From NCBI RefSeq assembly GCF_024129865.1, contig NZ_JAMYFE010000059.1, positions 1 to 38,397 on the forward strand: DNA of 38,397 nucleotides, written 5' to 3'. The position numbers and the translations under genes are program-made. The notes below the pieces were generated by a model, which saw only the letters and a program-made list of their open reading frames with translations, ran no database searches and was not told the origin of the DNA. Origin of the DNA: Stieleria tagensis. GTDB lineage: Bacteria > Planctomycetota > Planctomycetia > Pirellulales > Pirellulaceae. The stretch's first letter is position 1. Every line of letters starts with the position of its first letter. Below, piece after piece: positions 15,771-23,784 of this stretch.

Positions 15771-17420
15771 ATGAGCAACGAACCACAACCCGTGACCGAC
15801 GACGCTTCCCAACCCAACCCCGCAGCGGCACCGGTCGATTCTGCGGCCCTGTCTGATTCTGCGGCACCGGCGGCGGCCGAGCAACCGAAAGTTGATCCAC
15901 CGCAAGCCGAATCGCAGCCAACCGAACCCGTTGACGGTAGCGGTTCCCAAGCAGCTCCGGCGGCGAGCCGCGCCGGCGGTGGCCCCCTGGCCGCGCGCGG
16001 ACTGGGGATCGCAAAACCGGCGTCACCGAGTGTTTCGACCGAACAATTGGAAAAAGCGGACCGAGCCGGCGGCAAACCGAAAAAGAAAAAGGGACCTCCG
16101 CGTCCGCGTTTGCAGGGCGAAAAAGAATCTGCGGCACCGGCAGCCGCCAAACCAAGTGGTCCGCAACGGGTTGCCGTGCCGTCGCTGCGAGCCGGATTGA
16201 GCGACGATCTACAAGCCGAGCTCGATGCCGAATTGGCCGCTGCCGATGTCGAATCGATGCTAAGCGGATCGGCGGGGATGTCGGACCGCAAGGGGCCGCT
16301 GGAAGACGGAACTCGGATCAATGCCAAAGTCCTGAAAATCCACCAAGACAGCGTCTATGTCTCGCTGGGCGGACCGGACGAAGGCGTGGTGCCGCTGGTT
16401 CAATTTACCGACGCCGAACCACAGCCCGGTTCGATGGTCGACCTGGTGGTCCGCAGCATCAGCCGCGAAGACGGTCTCTATCAATGCACACTTCCGGGAT
16501 CGAAAATCGACGTCGCCGACTGGGGCGATCTGGAAGAGGGATCGATCGTCGAAGCGGTTGTCACCGGGCACAACACCGGCGGTTTGGAGTGCAAGGTGGG
16601 GGGCGTGCAAGCGTTCATGCCGATCAGCCAAATTGCTGAATACCGAGTCGAAGACGCCAGCGAATTTGTCGATCAAAAATTCATCTGCCTTGTGACCGAA
16701 GCCAATGAGCGGCGTGGCAATTTGGTACTTAGCCGCCGCGCGATCTTGGAACGCGAGCGCGAACAAAAACGCAAAGAACAACTGGAAACGATCGAAGCCG
16801 GCGATGTTCTCGAAGGCGTTGTCCGCAGCGTCAAGGACTTTGGTGCGTTCGTCGATCTGGGCGCACTGGACGGACTGATTCACGTCAGCAAATTGAGCTG
16901 GGATCGTGTCAAACACCCCAGTGAAGTCTTGGAAGTTGGCCAAAAGGTCCAGGTCAAAATCGAAAGCCTGGACAAGGAAACTGGGAAAATCAGTTTGTCC
17001 TACCGCGACCTGTTGGAAAATCCATGGGACACCGCAGAAGCTGAGTTCCCAGTCGGTTCGATTCAGACAGGCACCGTGTCACGGATCGCCGCATTCGGAT
17101 GTTTCGTCCGCTTGGCGGCCGGCGTCGAAGGCCTCGTGCACGTCAGCGAACTGGCGCACCACCGCGTGTCCAAAGTCGACGCGTTTGTCAGCGAAGGCCA
17201 AGAGGTAGAGGTCAAGGTGTTGTCGTTTGACCGTGAGAGTCAAAAGATCGGCTTGTCAATGAAAGCCGCCAAACAACTGGCCGAAGACGCCGCCAAACCC
17301 AAGGACGTCGAGGAAGACGAGCCGCAACGTGAAGTGGCTGTGAAAGCCACCCACGACGGGCCACTCAAAGGCGGCAACAATACCGATTCCGGCGGCGAAC
17401 GCTTTGGATTGCGTTGGTAA
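15771..17420 (+). CDS. S1-domain RNA-binding protein (ribosomal protein S1-like)
   Basis: From ATG 15771 the protein has 549 residues; an open frame to 15654 lacks family support. Residues 1-170 are low-complexity, Pro/Ala/Glu-rich with a Lys patch (GKPKKKKGPP). Four S1 (OB-fold) domains follow at about 178-241, 255-324, 342-411 and 427-498. Domains 3 and 4 are closest to consensus (GVVRSVKDFGAFVDLG...GLIHVSKLS and GTVSRIAAFGCFVRL...GLVHVSELA). Bacterial S1 binds mRNA on the 30S subunit, and classical S1 has six domains. With four domains and a long disordered head this may be the planctomycetal S1 or a paralogue, so no gene symbol is given. Confidence 0.85.
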   Translation: MSNEPQPVTDDASQPNPAAAPVDSAALSDSAAPAAAEQPKVDPPQAESQPTEPVDGSGSQAAPAASRAGGGPLAARGLGIAKPASPSVSTEQLEKADRAGGKPKKKKGPPRPRLQGEKESAAPAAAKPSGPQRVAVPSLRAGLSDDLQAELDAELAAADVESMLSGSAGMSDRKGPLEDGTRINAKVLKIHQDSVYVSLGGPDEGVVPLVQFTDAEPQPGSMVDLVVRSISREDGLYQCTLPGSKIDVADWGDLEEGSIVEAVVTGHNTGGLECKVGGVQAFMPISQIAEYRVEDASEFVDQKFICLVTEANERRGNLVLSRRAILEREREQKRKEQLETIEAGDVLEGVVRSVKDFGAFVDLGALDGLIHVSKLSWDRVKHPSEVLEVGQKVQVKIESLDKETGKISLSYRDLLENPWDTAEAEFPVGSIQTGTVSRIAAFGCFVRLAAGVEGLVHVSELAHHRVSKVDAFVSEGQEVEVKVLSFDRESQKIGLSMKAAKQLAEDAAKPKDVEEDEPQREVAVKATHDGPLKGGNNTDSGGERFGLRW

Positions 17421-17434
17421 ATCGGTAGAGGCGA

Positions 17435-17464
17435 GGTAGTGGAACTTTGACAAGATCCACTACC
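17435..17464. terminator. Hairpin between convergent S1-like and TIM-barrel genes
   Basis: GGTAGTGGA (17435-17443) and TCCACTACC (17456-17464) form a perfect 9-base stem with a 12-base loop. It lies 15 bases after the S1-like stop and 28 bases beyond the convergent gene's stop. The location suits a bidirectional terminator, although a U tract is missing. Confidence 0.5.
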
Positions 17465-17491
17465 CCCATATCGGGATTCGCCGCTCGATGG

Positions 17492-18493
17492 CTAGCCTTT
17501 GATGTCTGCGAAACCGCGGAGGTCGTAGGGCACGTCGACGTAATCCAGGACGCGGCATAGGCCACGAAGCGCGACGCCGAATCCGTCGGGCCCGCTAAAT
17601 CCGCCGAACTGGCCACCGCCTTTGACGTGTGGTTCCAAGTCGACGAACACTCCATCGGCGCCGCGTGCTGTCATCCGACGGTGCAGTTCCGGCAAGAAAT
17701 CTTTCAGATCACGGAAGATCGCTTCGTGGCCGCAATCGCCGCGGTCCGCGGGCACAAAGTTTGCCAGGCTGGCTTCGTCGACATGCTCGATTCGGCCCGA
17801 CGGTGAGGGATCGTGATAATCTTTGACGTGCAGCCAGCCCATGCTGGGCTTCATGGCCAAATACTGTGCGTAGGTGTCGTCGGCACTGAAACCTTGTGTG
17901 ACGATATTGGCGCCGTCAAAAATCGTCAGCATCGCTGGATGATTGACTTTGTTGGCGATCTTTTCCAACAGTTGCCCGGTCTGACCGACCAAATTGGCTT
18001 CGACTTCCAAACCAAACGTCAGGCCACGTTTGTCGCAGGCTTCTGCGATTTGGCCCAGTTGATCAGCGACTTGATCAACATGTTCGTCCGGTGAAGTGCC
18101 TTTGGGGTGATAAAACGCAAATCCTCGAATCAACTTGGCGCCGAACGCTTCGGCGCGATCACAGGCCGTCTGAACGTCTTCGGCCAAATATTTTTCAAAC
18201 GGGATGAACTTGTTGGCCGTGCCGTCATCGACATCATTCAATTTGACTTTGCCGATCGGTGAACCGATGCTGCTGACGCGAAGTCCATAATCGGACTGCA
18301 TCTTCACCAGATGATTGATCTCGGCATCCGAGAGTGCCATCACATTTTTGATCCCGTCGCCGGCATCGATGAAGCGGATTGAGTAGTACCGCAAACCCAA
18401 GGCTGCGAAGGCGGAGTACTGTTGAACGGCAAGCTTTTCGTTGGCGGCTTCGTCGGCGAATCCACTCAGTAGCACGGGAATCTGGTCGGTCAT
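17492..18493 (-). CDS. Sugar phosphate isomerase/epimerase-like TIM-barrel protein
   Basis: From ATG 18493 the product has 333 residues (a longer frame to 18649 adds an unrelated head). It has the xylose-isomerase-like TIM-barrel pattern: SSIGSPIGKVKL near strand 2-3, GLTFGLEVEANLVG with the metal-type Glu, MLTIFDGANI, and GWLHVKDYHDPSP with a conserved His/Lys/Asp group. Such proteins isomerise or epimerise sugars and polyols using a divalent metal; the substrate is not predictable. It lies downstream of queF on the same strand (109 bases), but a functional link is not evident. Confidence 0.85.
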   Translation of the reverse strand: MTDQIPVLLSGFADEAANEKLAVQQYSAFAALGLRYYSIRFIDAGDGIKNVMALSDAEINHLVKMQSDYGLRVSSIGSPIGKVKLNDVDDGTANKFIPFEKYLAEDVQTACDRAEAFGAKLIRGFAFYHPKGTSPDEHVDQVADQLGQIAEACDKRGLTFGLEVEANLVGQTGQLLEKIANKVNHPAMLTIFDGANIVTQGFSADDTYAQYLAMKPSMGWLHVKDYHDPSPSGRIEHVDEASLANFVPADRGDCGHEAIFRDLKDFLPELHRRMTARGADGVFVDLEPHVKGGGQFGGFSGPDGFGVALRGLCRVLDYVDVPYDLRGFADIKG

Positions 18494-18602
18494 GGCGTCG
18501 ATTTTAGGTAGGTTCGGGGAGCAAAACGGATCGGGTTGGACAGCCGCCATTGGCGTGGCAAAGGCAGCGTCGTACAAATTCACGCCTTGGGTGGCAGGCG
18601 GA

Positions 18603-18965
18603 TTAGGGTGACGGATGTTGGACAATGATGTTGCTGTGCAATCCGCCACGGGGTGTCCACTGACTTTCCACTGTCACGCTTTTCGGCTGTACAACGGCGA
18701 CAAAGTCATCCATGATGCGGTTTGTAATCGCTTCGTAGAAAATTCCTTCGTTGCGAAACCGCTGCAGATACATCTTCAAACTCTTCAATTCCACACAAAC
18801 CTTGTCTGGAACGTAGGTGAAAATGATCTTCCCGTAGTCAGGTTGTCCGGTTTTGGGACACACCGACGTGAATTCGGGGCAGTGGTGAACGATCGTGAAG
18901 TTGCGCGTCGTATTGGGATTGTCAAAGACTTCCAAGATGTCGCAAAAATTATCTGACTCACTCAA
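18603..18965 (-). CDS. queF: NADPH-dependent 7-cyano-7-deazaguanine reductase
   Basis: This 120-residue protein is the short, single-domain form of QueF. The nucleophile Cys36 lies in EFTSVCPKTGQPDYG with Asp43 seven residues on, matching the Cys/Asp pair of the family. SLKMYLQRFRNEGIFYEA and the PRGG region complete the signature. It reduces preQ0 to preQ1 in queuosine synthesis. The start is a TTG (18965), supported by an upstream AGGGAGAG; no in-frame ATG precedes the conserved region. It is divergent from queE, another enzyme of the same pathway. No preQ1 riboswitch was recognised in the short leader. Confidence 0.95.
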   Translation of the reverse strand: MSESDNFCDILEVFDNPNTTRNFTIVHHCPEFTSVCPKTGQPDYGKIIFTYVPDKVCVELKSLKMYLQRFRNEGIFYEAITNRIMDDFVAVVQPKSVTVESQWTPRGGLHSNIIVQHPSP

Positions 18966-18972
18966 TTCTGAT

Positions 18973-18980
18973 CTCTCCCT
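18973..18980 (-). promoter_or_regulatory. Shine-Dalgarno AGGGAGAG deciding a TTG start for queF
   Basis: On the minus strand AGGGAGAG ends 7 bases before TTG 18965, an optimal spacing. This supports the non-ATG start. Confidence 0.6.
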
Positions 18981-19077
18981 TGGGAAAACCGCAAGTTTCG
19001 CACGCTACGACTGAATCGAACAGGGGACCGAGTTCGATCGATTTCGCCACCACCACCGATCCGCGTACCGATCCATC

Positions 19078-19083
19078 GAAGGA
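19078..19083 (+). promoter_or_regulatory. Shine-Dalgarno GAAGGA deciding a GTG start for queE
   Basis: GAAGGA ends 7 bases before GTG 19091. The upstream alternative, TTG 18980, would overlap the queF ribosome-binding site and add 37 residues without family likeness. Confidence 0.6.
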
Positions 19084-19090
19084 TCCCGCG

Positions 19091-19786
19091 GTGGGCACGG
19101 TGTTGGTCAGCGAAACGTTTGCCAGCCGCCAGGGCGAAGGAAAGCTAACGGGTACCGATAGCTTTTTCATTCGTACGAGCGGCTGCAACCTGCGCTGCTG
19201 GTTTTGTGACACCCCTTATGCGTCGTGGGAACCGACCGGCAGTCCCACTCCCCTGGCCGATTTAGTCACCGCAGCGGTTGAATCGGGATGCTCTCATGTG
19301 GTGCTGACCGGTGGCGAGCCGCTGTTGCCACGCGCTGCCGAATCGCTGGCTGGCGCACTGATCGATGCAGGACTGCATTTGACGATCGAAACCGCCGGAA
19401 CCATCGACAAACCGTTGGCCTGTGACCTGTTGTCGCTCAGTCCCAAATTGGCCAATAGCACGCCCGATGCCGCCCAGCACCCGAGTTGGAATCGTTTGCA
19501 CGAGCAACGCCGGATGCCGCTGGCGATCATGCGAAAATTGATCGACGCCGCACTCGATTTTCAATTGAAGTTTGTCGTCGAATCGGAATCCCAGTTCGAC
19601 GAAATTCAGGCAATCACTCAAGCGCTGGCCGTGAACGACCAGGACGTGTTCATCATGCCGCAAGGCGTCACCGTCGCTGACTTGGATTCCGCTTCGCCGT
19701 GGTTGCGCCCCTGGGCACAAACCAACGGCTATCAATATTGTGATCGCATGCAGATTCGCTGGTACGGCAATCGCCGCGGGACCTAG
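19091..19786 (+). CDS. queE: 7-carboxy-7-deazaguanine synthase (radical SAM)
   Basis: From GTG 19091 the product has 231 residues, close to the usual QueE length. SETFASRQGEG near the N terminus matches the family's E-x-F-x-S-x-QGEG. The iron-sulfur cluster motif is CNLRCWFC, with three Cys in CxxxCxxC spacing, followed by DTPYA and the SAM-binding VLTGGEPLL. It converts 6-carboxytetrahydropterin to 7-carboxy-7-deazaguanine, upstream of preQ0 and of QueF. The stop TAG (19784-19786) shares the CTAG palindrome with the stop of the convergent oxidoreductase gene. A longer product from TTG 18980 is possible but less likely. Confidence 0.93.
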   Translation: MGTVLVSETFASRQGEGKLTGTDSFFIRTSGCNLRCWFCDTPYASWEPTGSPTPLADLVTAAVESGCSHVVLTGGEPLLPRAAESLAGALIDAGLHLTIETAGTIDKPLACDLLSLSPKLANSTPDAAQHPSWNRLHEQRRMPLAIMRKLIDAALDFQLKFVVESESQFDEIQAITQALAVNDQDVFIMPQGVTVADLDSASPWLRPWAQTNGYQYCDRMQIRWYGNRRGT

Positions 19787-21306
19787 ACCGCATCCACCGT
19801 GGGAACTTCGTAGCCGGCGTTGTTGGGATCTTTCAACAACCGGTTCGCTTCTTCGGCACGCTCGCCTTCGAATCGCTCCGTTTCTGCGTTGAAACTCAAC
19901 ATCGGTCCCAAGTTGTACTTGGCTTCATTGGCCGAAACTCCAACGCCATCTTCCATGATGCGGTGCAAGCGACCAAAGTGTTCGACGGCGTCTGCGTTGC
20001 CACCAAAATCGGTGGCCGTCGCGCTGAATGGAACCTCTTGGCCGAGTCGGTACGAGTTGTTCATGATGTGCCCGAGCACACATCCGTAATGCGCATCGGT
20101 GACGTTGCCGTTGGCCATTGATGGGTCCTGAGCCCGGACCGCAGCGATAAATGAATTGAAGTTTCCGCCGGGGGTCACATCGCCCGGTTCTACTTTCAAC
20201 GGCTCTGCTTTCTTCGCCCCGGGGCGAAGAATGCTGTAGTGGTTTTCGCCAGTGATCACACTGCCGTCTTCCAAGTAATACTGGTTGTAGACCTGGCGTT
20301 TGTAGTCTTTGTAGTTCACGTTGCGAACGTCAAAGAAAACCATTTGTCCGTTGGGATACTCAGCCATCGAGAACATCGTGTTGGGCGTTTGCCCCTGATC
20401 GTCCCATTGGAAACGTCCGCCGATGGCCATTGTTCGCGTCGGGTGCGTCTGATCGTCATCGATCGCCCACCGGGCAACGTCCAACTGGTGGGTTCCCTGG
20501 TTGTTCAGGTCCCCATTTCCGGTCGGCCAAAACCAATGCCAGTTGTAGGGGACGTAATTCGCGTGGTAGCCGTCGATCACAGCCGGCCCTTTCCAGTGTT
20601 CCCAATTCAGATCCGCCGGCGGATCACCGACGGATTTGAATCCGATTCCGCTGCGTGGTTTGCAACAATAGCCGTAAGAAATTTTTAATCGCGGCAACTT
20701 GCCCGTCTTGAGTGCTTGGTGCAGTCCGGCGATCCCGGCGCTGCTGCGCCGTTGTGTCCCGTGTTGAATCACCACGCCATATTTTTTCTGTGCGGCAACG
20801 GCAACGCGGCCCTCGGCGATATCGTGACTCATCGGTTTTTCGACGTACACCGCTTTGCCGGCTTGGGCTCCCCAAATCGTCATCAGCGAATGCCAGTGAT
20901 TGGGCGTGGCGATCGAGATTGCATCAAGCGTCGGATCATCGAGGGCCTTGCGAATATCGTCGACCGCCTGCGTCGTCATCTTGCCTTCGGCACGCTTCTT
21001 GACACCCGCCATGCCTTTCGCCAACGCCCTTCCCGATGGGTCGGCGACATAACTGATCTCGACATTTGGTGCCCCCATCCAGCCCGCGATGTGCGACTGG
21101 CCGCGACCATTCAGGCCAGCCACCGCAATGCGAACACGATCATTGGCGCCCTCGATCGCACCGCTCGCTTTGGTGCCGGTGATGATCAAATTGCTGCCAG
21201 CAAGAAAACCGCCGGCGGCCACCGCTGAACCCGTGCTCTGGAGAAAACTCCGGCGAGTCTTTCGCGGGGAACTCTGTTGGTCAGAATTGTTGATTTGTTT
21301 CTTCAT
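19783..21306 (-). CDS. Gfo/Idh/MocA-family oxidoreductase, Tat-exported
   Basis: From ATG 21306 the protein has 507 residues; ATG 21312 or a frame to 21378 are alternatives. The N terminus is a Tat-type signal: KTRRSFLQSTGSAVAAGGFLAG. The NAD(P)-binding fold follows with VRIAVAGLNGRG, then TPNHWH and the family's EKP motif in AVYVEKPMSHDI. The C-terminal domain has GTHQLDVARWAI. These enzymes oxidise or reduce sugar-like substrates; secreted members with Tat signals are numerous in planctomycetes. The cofactor is normally loaded before Tat export. The substrate is unknown. Confidence 0.9.
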   Translation of the reverse strand: MKKQINNSDQQSSPRKTRRSFLQSTGSAVAAGGFLAGSNLIITGTKASGAIEGANDRVRIAVAGLNGRGQSHIAGWMGAPNVEISYVADPSGRALAKGMAGVKKRAEGKMTTQAVDDIRKALDDPTLDAISIATPNHWHSLMTIWGAQAGKAVYVEKPMSHDIAEGRVAVAAQKKYGVVIQHGTQRRSSAGIAGLHQALKTGKLPRLKISYGYCCKPRSGIGFKSVGDPPADLNWEHWKGPAVIDGYHANYVPYNWHWFWPTGNGDLNNQGTHQLDVARWAIDDDQTHPTRTMAIGGRFQWDDQGQTPNTMFSMAEYPNGQMVFFDVRNVNYKDYKRQVYNQYYLEDGSVITGENHYSILRPGAKKAEPLKVEPGDVTPGGNFNSFIAAVRAQDPSMANGNVTDAHYGCVLGHIMNNSYRLGQEVPFSATATDFGGNADAVEHFGRLHRIMEDGVGVSANEAKYNLGPMLSFNAETERFEGERAEEANRLLKDPNNAGYEVPTVDAV

Positions 21307-21620
21307 TTGCATCGCAGCAGTACCAATCAATTTCAGGAAGGAACGGGGGGATTTTGGAGGGCTAAAGATTGTCGACACAGTGACCGGCGTTTTTTCAACT
21401 GGACCCGCCAGGATTCAGACCGATCCCTGAGTGACCGCTATCCTAACAGCTCCAAATGGGTGGAGGGCCATGGTCGGCATCACATTCCCCCCGTTGTGGC
21501 GCAATCAGATGCTACAAGTCGATGCGGAATGATTTTCCTGCACGCCAACAGGGGTTAAACTGATGGTTGGCACACACAGTGTGTCAGTGACCTCAACCCT
21601 CCCGAAACGGGCTTACTGTC
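21307..21620. other. Divergent intergenic region with a 13-base palindrome
   Basis: These 314 bases separate the starts of the oxidoreductase (-) and the Pro/Tyr-rich protein (+) and should hold both promoters. No complete sigma-70 promoter could be placed. ACACACAGTGTGT (21572-21584) is a perfect odd palindrome 36 bases before the plus-strand start and may be an operator. A small CCCG-AAA-CGGG hairpin follows at about 21601. Nothing else was recognised. Confidence 0.35.
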
Positions 21621-22583
21621 ATGAATGTTCTCGCCAAACCTATCAATCGCGCACGCGGTCATGTCCGTATTTCCGTTGCATTGGCGACCCTTGCAATGGT
21701 TGTCGCGGGTTGGTCCAGCGATGCACGTGCCCAACTGTTTTATTGGGGGCGTCCCTACGCCGCATTTCCAGTGCCGGCGCCAATCGTCCCGGCGCCATAT
21801 TACTCGCCTTATTATGCCCCACCGTTTTATGGACCACCGCCGGGAGGCGTTCGCATTCGTACCCCGTTCTTTTCGCTGAACTGGGATTCCGATGTGCTGC
21901 GCTCACCCAGCTATCCCAGTTACGGCTACCGCTACGAAGCGTACCGACCTAGTTATCGTAGCGAAGCGTTGATCAGGCCTCGATACACCGATCCCTACGC
22001 ATCGCGGGACGTCTATCGCTATTCCGCCGGTGCGGATGGCGGGATCCCTGATTTAACAGAACCGTTTCAGTCTGCTGAACCTAGGCCCTATGCCGCAGCG
22101 GAAACGGTTTCGCTGCAGGAGCTGCGCAGCGCCGCACAGATCCTTCAGCAAGGTTTACAGCGTCGTAGCGATGACGCCGACGTCTGGCTGGATTATTTGC
22201 GGCCCGACCTAATCATCGCCGCTGCGGAATCTCGATCGGCCACCACTGAACTTGCTGAACTCCGCCGCCACTACGACGGTGTGGTGATGAATCCCGACTT
22301 GGAATCAATCGTGCGTTTGCGAGGTTTTTCGCAAACACGACGTCAACTCGGGGCCTGGCTGGATCAACAGGGAATCACGCCGAAACAGGAACCCGCTCCG
22401 CAGCAGCAACAACAACAGCCTGCAATCAACCAACCGAACAATCTGGATCCGTTTGCAGCCGGAGCGCCACCGCCAACCGACGCGCCAACTGACGCGCCGG
22501 CAGATCAACCGGCCGATCCACCCGCGGCAGCGGAAAAGACCGAGGCGTTGCCGCTACCGGCCGCCGAGCCAGAAACGCTGTAG
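21621..22583 (+). CDS. Secreted Pro/Tyr-rich protein, unknown function
   Basis: The 320-residue product has a signal peptide (hydrophobic VALATLAMVVAGWSS, cleavage near ARAQ). A Pro/Tyr-rich stretch follows (PAPYYSPYYAPPFYGPPPGG), as in many planctomycetal envelope proteins. Residues about 165-255 are helical and charged (LQELRSAAQILQQGL...LAELRRHYDGVVMNPDLESIVRLRGFSQTRRQLGAWL) and may be the folded part. The tail is Gln/Pro/Ala/Asp-rich and probably disordered. The stop TAG overlaps the GTG start of the glycosyltransferase, so the two are likely cotranscribed. No enzyme motif seen. Confidence 0.75.
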   Translation: MNVLAKPINRARGHVRISVALATLAMVVAGWSSDARAQLFYWGRPYAAFPVPAPIVPAPYYSPYYAPPFYGPPPGGVRIRTPFFSLNWDSDVLRSPSYPSYGYRYEAYRPSYRSEALIRPRYTDPYASRDVYRYSAGADGGIPDLTEPFQSAEPRPYAAAETVSLQELRSAAQILQQGLQRRSDDADVWLDYLRPDLIIAAAESRSATTELAELRRHYDGVVMNPDLESIVRLRGFSQTRRQLGAWLDQQGITPKQEPAPQQQQQQPAINQPNNLDPFAAGAPPPTDAPTDAPADQPADPPAAAEKTEALPLPAAEPETL

Positions 22584-23713
22584 TGGTGCTGCGTCAGCAA
22601 TCTCAGGGAAACCATCTGTCCATCGTCTGTCTGATTCATTCTTTGTCCGGCGGCGGAGCAGAACGCGTGATGGCAGGTCTGGCTTCTCGACTGTCCGTCC
22701 GCGGCCACCACGTCACATTGGTCACCCTGGATGATGCCAGCAACGATCGACACGAACTGGATTCCACGGTTCAACGCGTGTCGCTAAATCTCGTTGCAAA
22801 TGCGTCTGGAGTGTTTGGGAAAATTCGCCAAGTCAAACGGCGACATCAACACATCGCGGCGACGATCCGTCAACTGGAACCCGATGTCGTGCTTTCGTTT
22901 TGTGATCGCACCAACATTGACGTGTTGCTTTCAAGTAGCACGGCAACGCCGCCCGTGGTTGTCTGCGAACGAAGTGATCCGGCGCAACAGTCATTGGGCT
23001 GGATTTGGGAACGGGTGCGAAAGTCCATCTATTGTCGCGCCGCCACGGTCGTCGCGTTAACCGAAACCGCTGCGATGTATTTGCGGCCCATTTCCAATCG
23101 AGTTGTCGTCATCCCATCAGCCATCGAGCGTGCCGAAATCACGTCCGATCGTTTGACTGCTACAAACGCAAAATTGATCGTCGGCGTCGGGCGTTTGGAA
23201 CACGAAAAAGGATTTGATCGTTTGCTCGATGCCTTTGCCACGTCGACGACAGCCGACTGGCGACTGGTGGTTTACGGCGAGGGATCACTACGATCCGAAT
23301 TGATCACACAAGCTGAACAACTGGGGGTGGCAGACCGATTCGAGCTACCGGGGTGGACTCGTCCGATCCAACCATCGCTTGCCGCGGCAACCATGTTCTG
23401 TTTGCCCAGCCGTTACGAAGGATTCCCGTCGGCGCTCTTAGAAGCGATGGCGCTGGGGGTTCCGGTGATCAGCGTGGACTGTGAAAGCGGTCCACGTCAG
23501 ATCGTGCAGGACGGCGTGAACGGACTGTTGGTCGATTCCTCGGCCGATGGTCTATCAAAGGGGATCGCTTGTTACATCGACGATCCCGCGTGTCGAGAGA
23601 AACTCGGCCAGGCGGGGCAATCCGTTGCTGACACTTTCAACTGGGCATCAATGGTTGACCAATTTGAAACGGTCTTGCAAGCTGCCGCTGAAAGCCGGTT
23701 TGTCGGTAGATGA
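22583..23713 (+). CDS. GT4-family glycosyltransferase
   Basis: The 376-residue protein has a GT-B fold: an N-terminal glycine-rich loop (SLSGGGAERVMAGLA), VVCERSDPAQQS, the domain-linking IVGVGRLEHEKGFDRLLDAF, and the donor-binding E-x7-E motif in YEGFPSALLEAMALGVPVIS with GPRQIVQDGVNGLLV. GT4 enzymes move a sugar from an activated donor onto lipid or polysaccharide acceptors in the cytosol. The start is GTG 22583 or GTG 22586, overlapping the stop of the upstream secreted protein, which suggests translational coupling. Donor and acceptor are unknown; there is no polysaccharide cluster around it. Confidence 0.92.
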   Translation: MVLRQQSQGNHLSIVCLIHSLSGGGAERVMAGLASRLSVRGHHVTLVTLDDASNDRHELDSTVQRVSLNLVANASGVFGKIRQVKRRHQHIAATIRQLEPDVVLSFCDRTNIDVLLSSSTATPPVVVCERSDPAQQSLGWIWERVRKSIYCRAATVVALTETAAMYLRPISNRVVVIPSAIERAEITSDRLTATNAKLIVGVGRLEHEKGFDRLLDAFATSTTADWRLVVYGEGSLRSELITQAEQLGVADRFELPGWTRPIQPSLAAATMFCLPSRYEGFPSALLEAMALGVPVISVDCESGPRQIVQDGVNGLLVDSSADGLSKGIACYIDDPACREKLGQAGQSVADTFNWASMVDQFETVLQAAAESRFVGR

Positions 23714-23740
23714 GAATGGGAACATGCCCGCCGAGCGTGC

Positions 23741-23749
23741 TGTTATAAT
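23741..23749 (+). promoter_or_regulatory. Extended -10 promoter before the ankyrin gene
   Basis: TGTTATAAT is a perfect extended -10 (TGn plus TATAAT), 36 bases before ATG 23785. No good -35 is seen, which extended -10 promoters can do without. Confidence 0.5.
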
Positions 23750-23784
23750 TCGGCGTTCCCGACATACTGAAACGGCATTGTCCT

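Noticed and set aside
18980-19090. TTG start for queE
   Set aside because: It overlaps the queF ribosome-binding site, and the added residues lack QueE likeness. GTG 19091 has a well-spaced Shine-Dalgarno site.
18966-19090. preQ1 riboswitch before queF
   Set aside because: The leader is short and I saw no H-type pseudoknot pattern with an A-rich tail.
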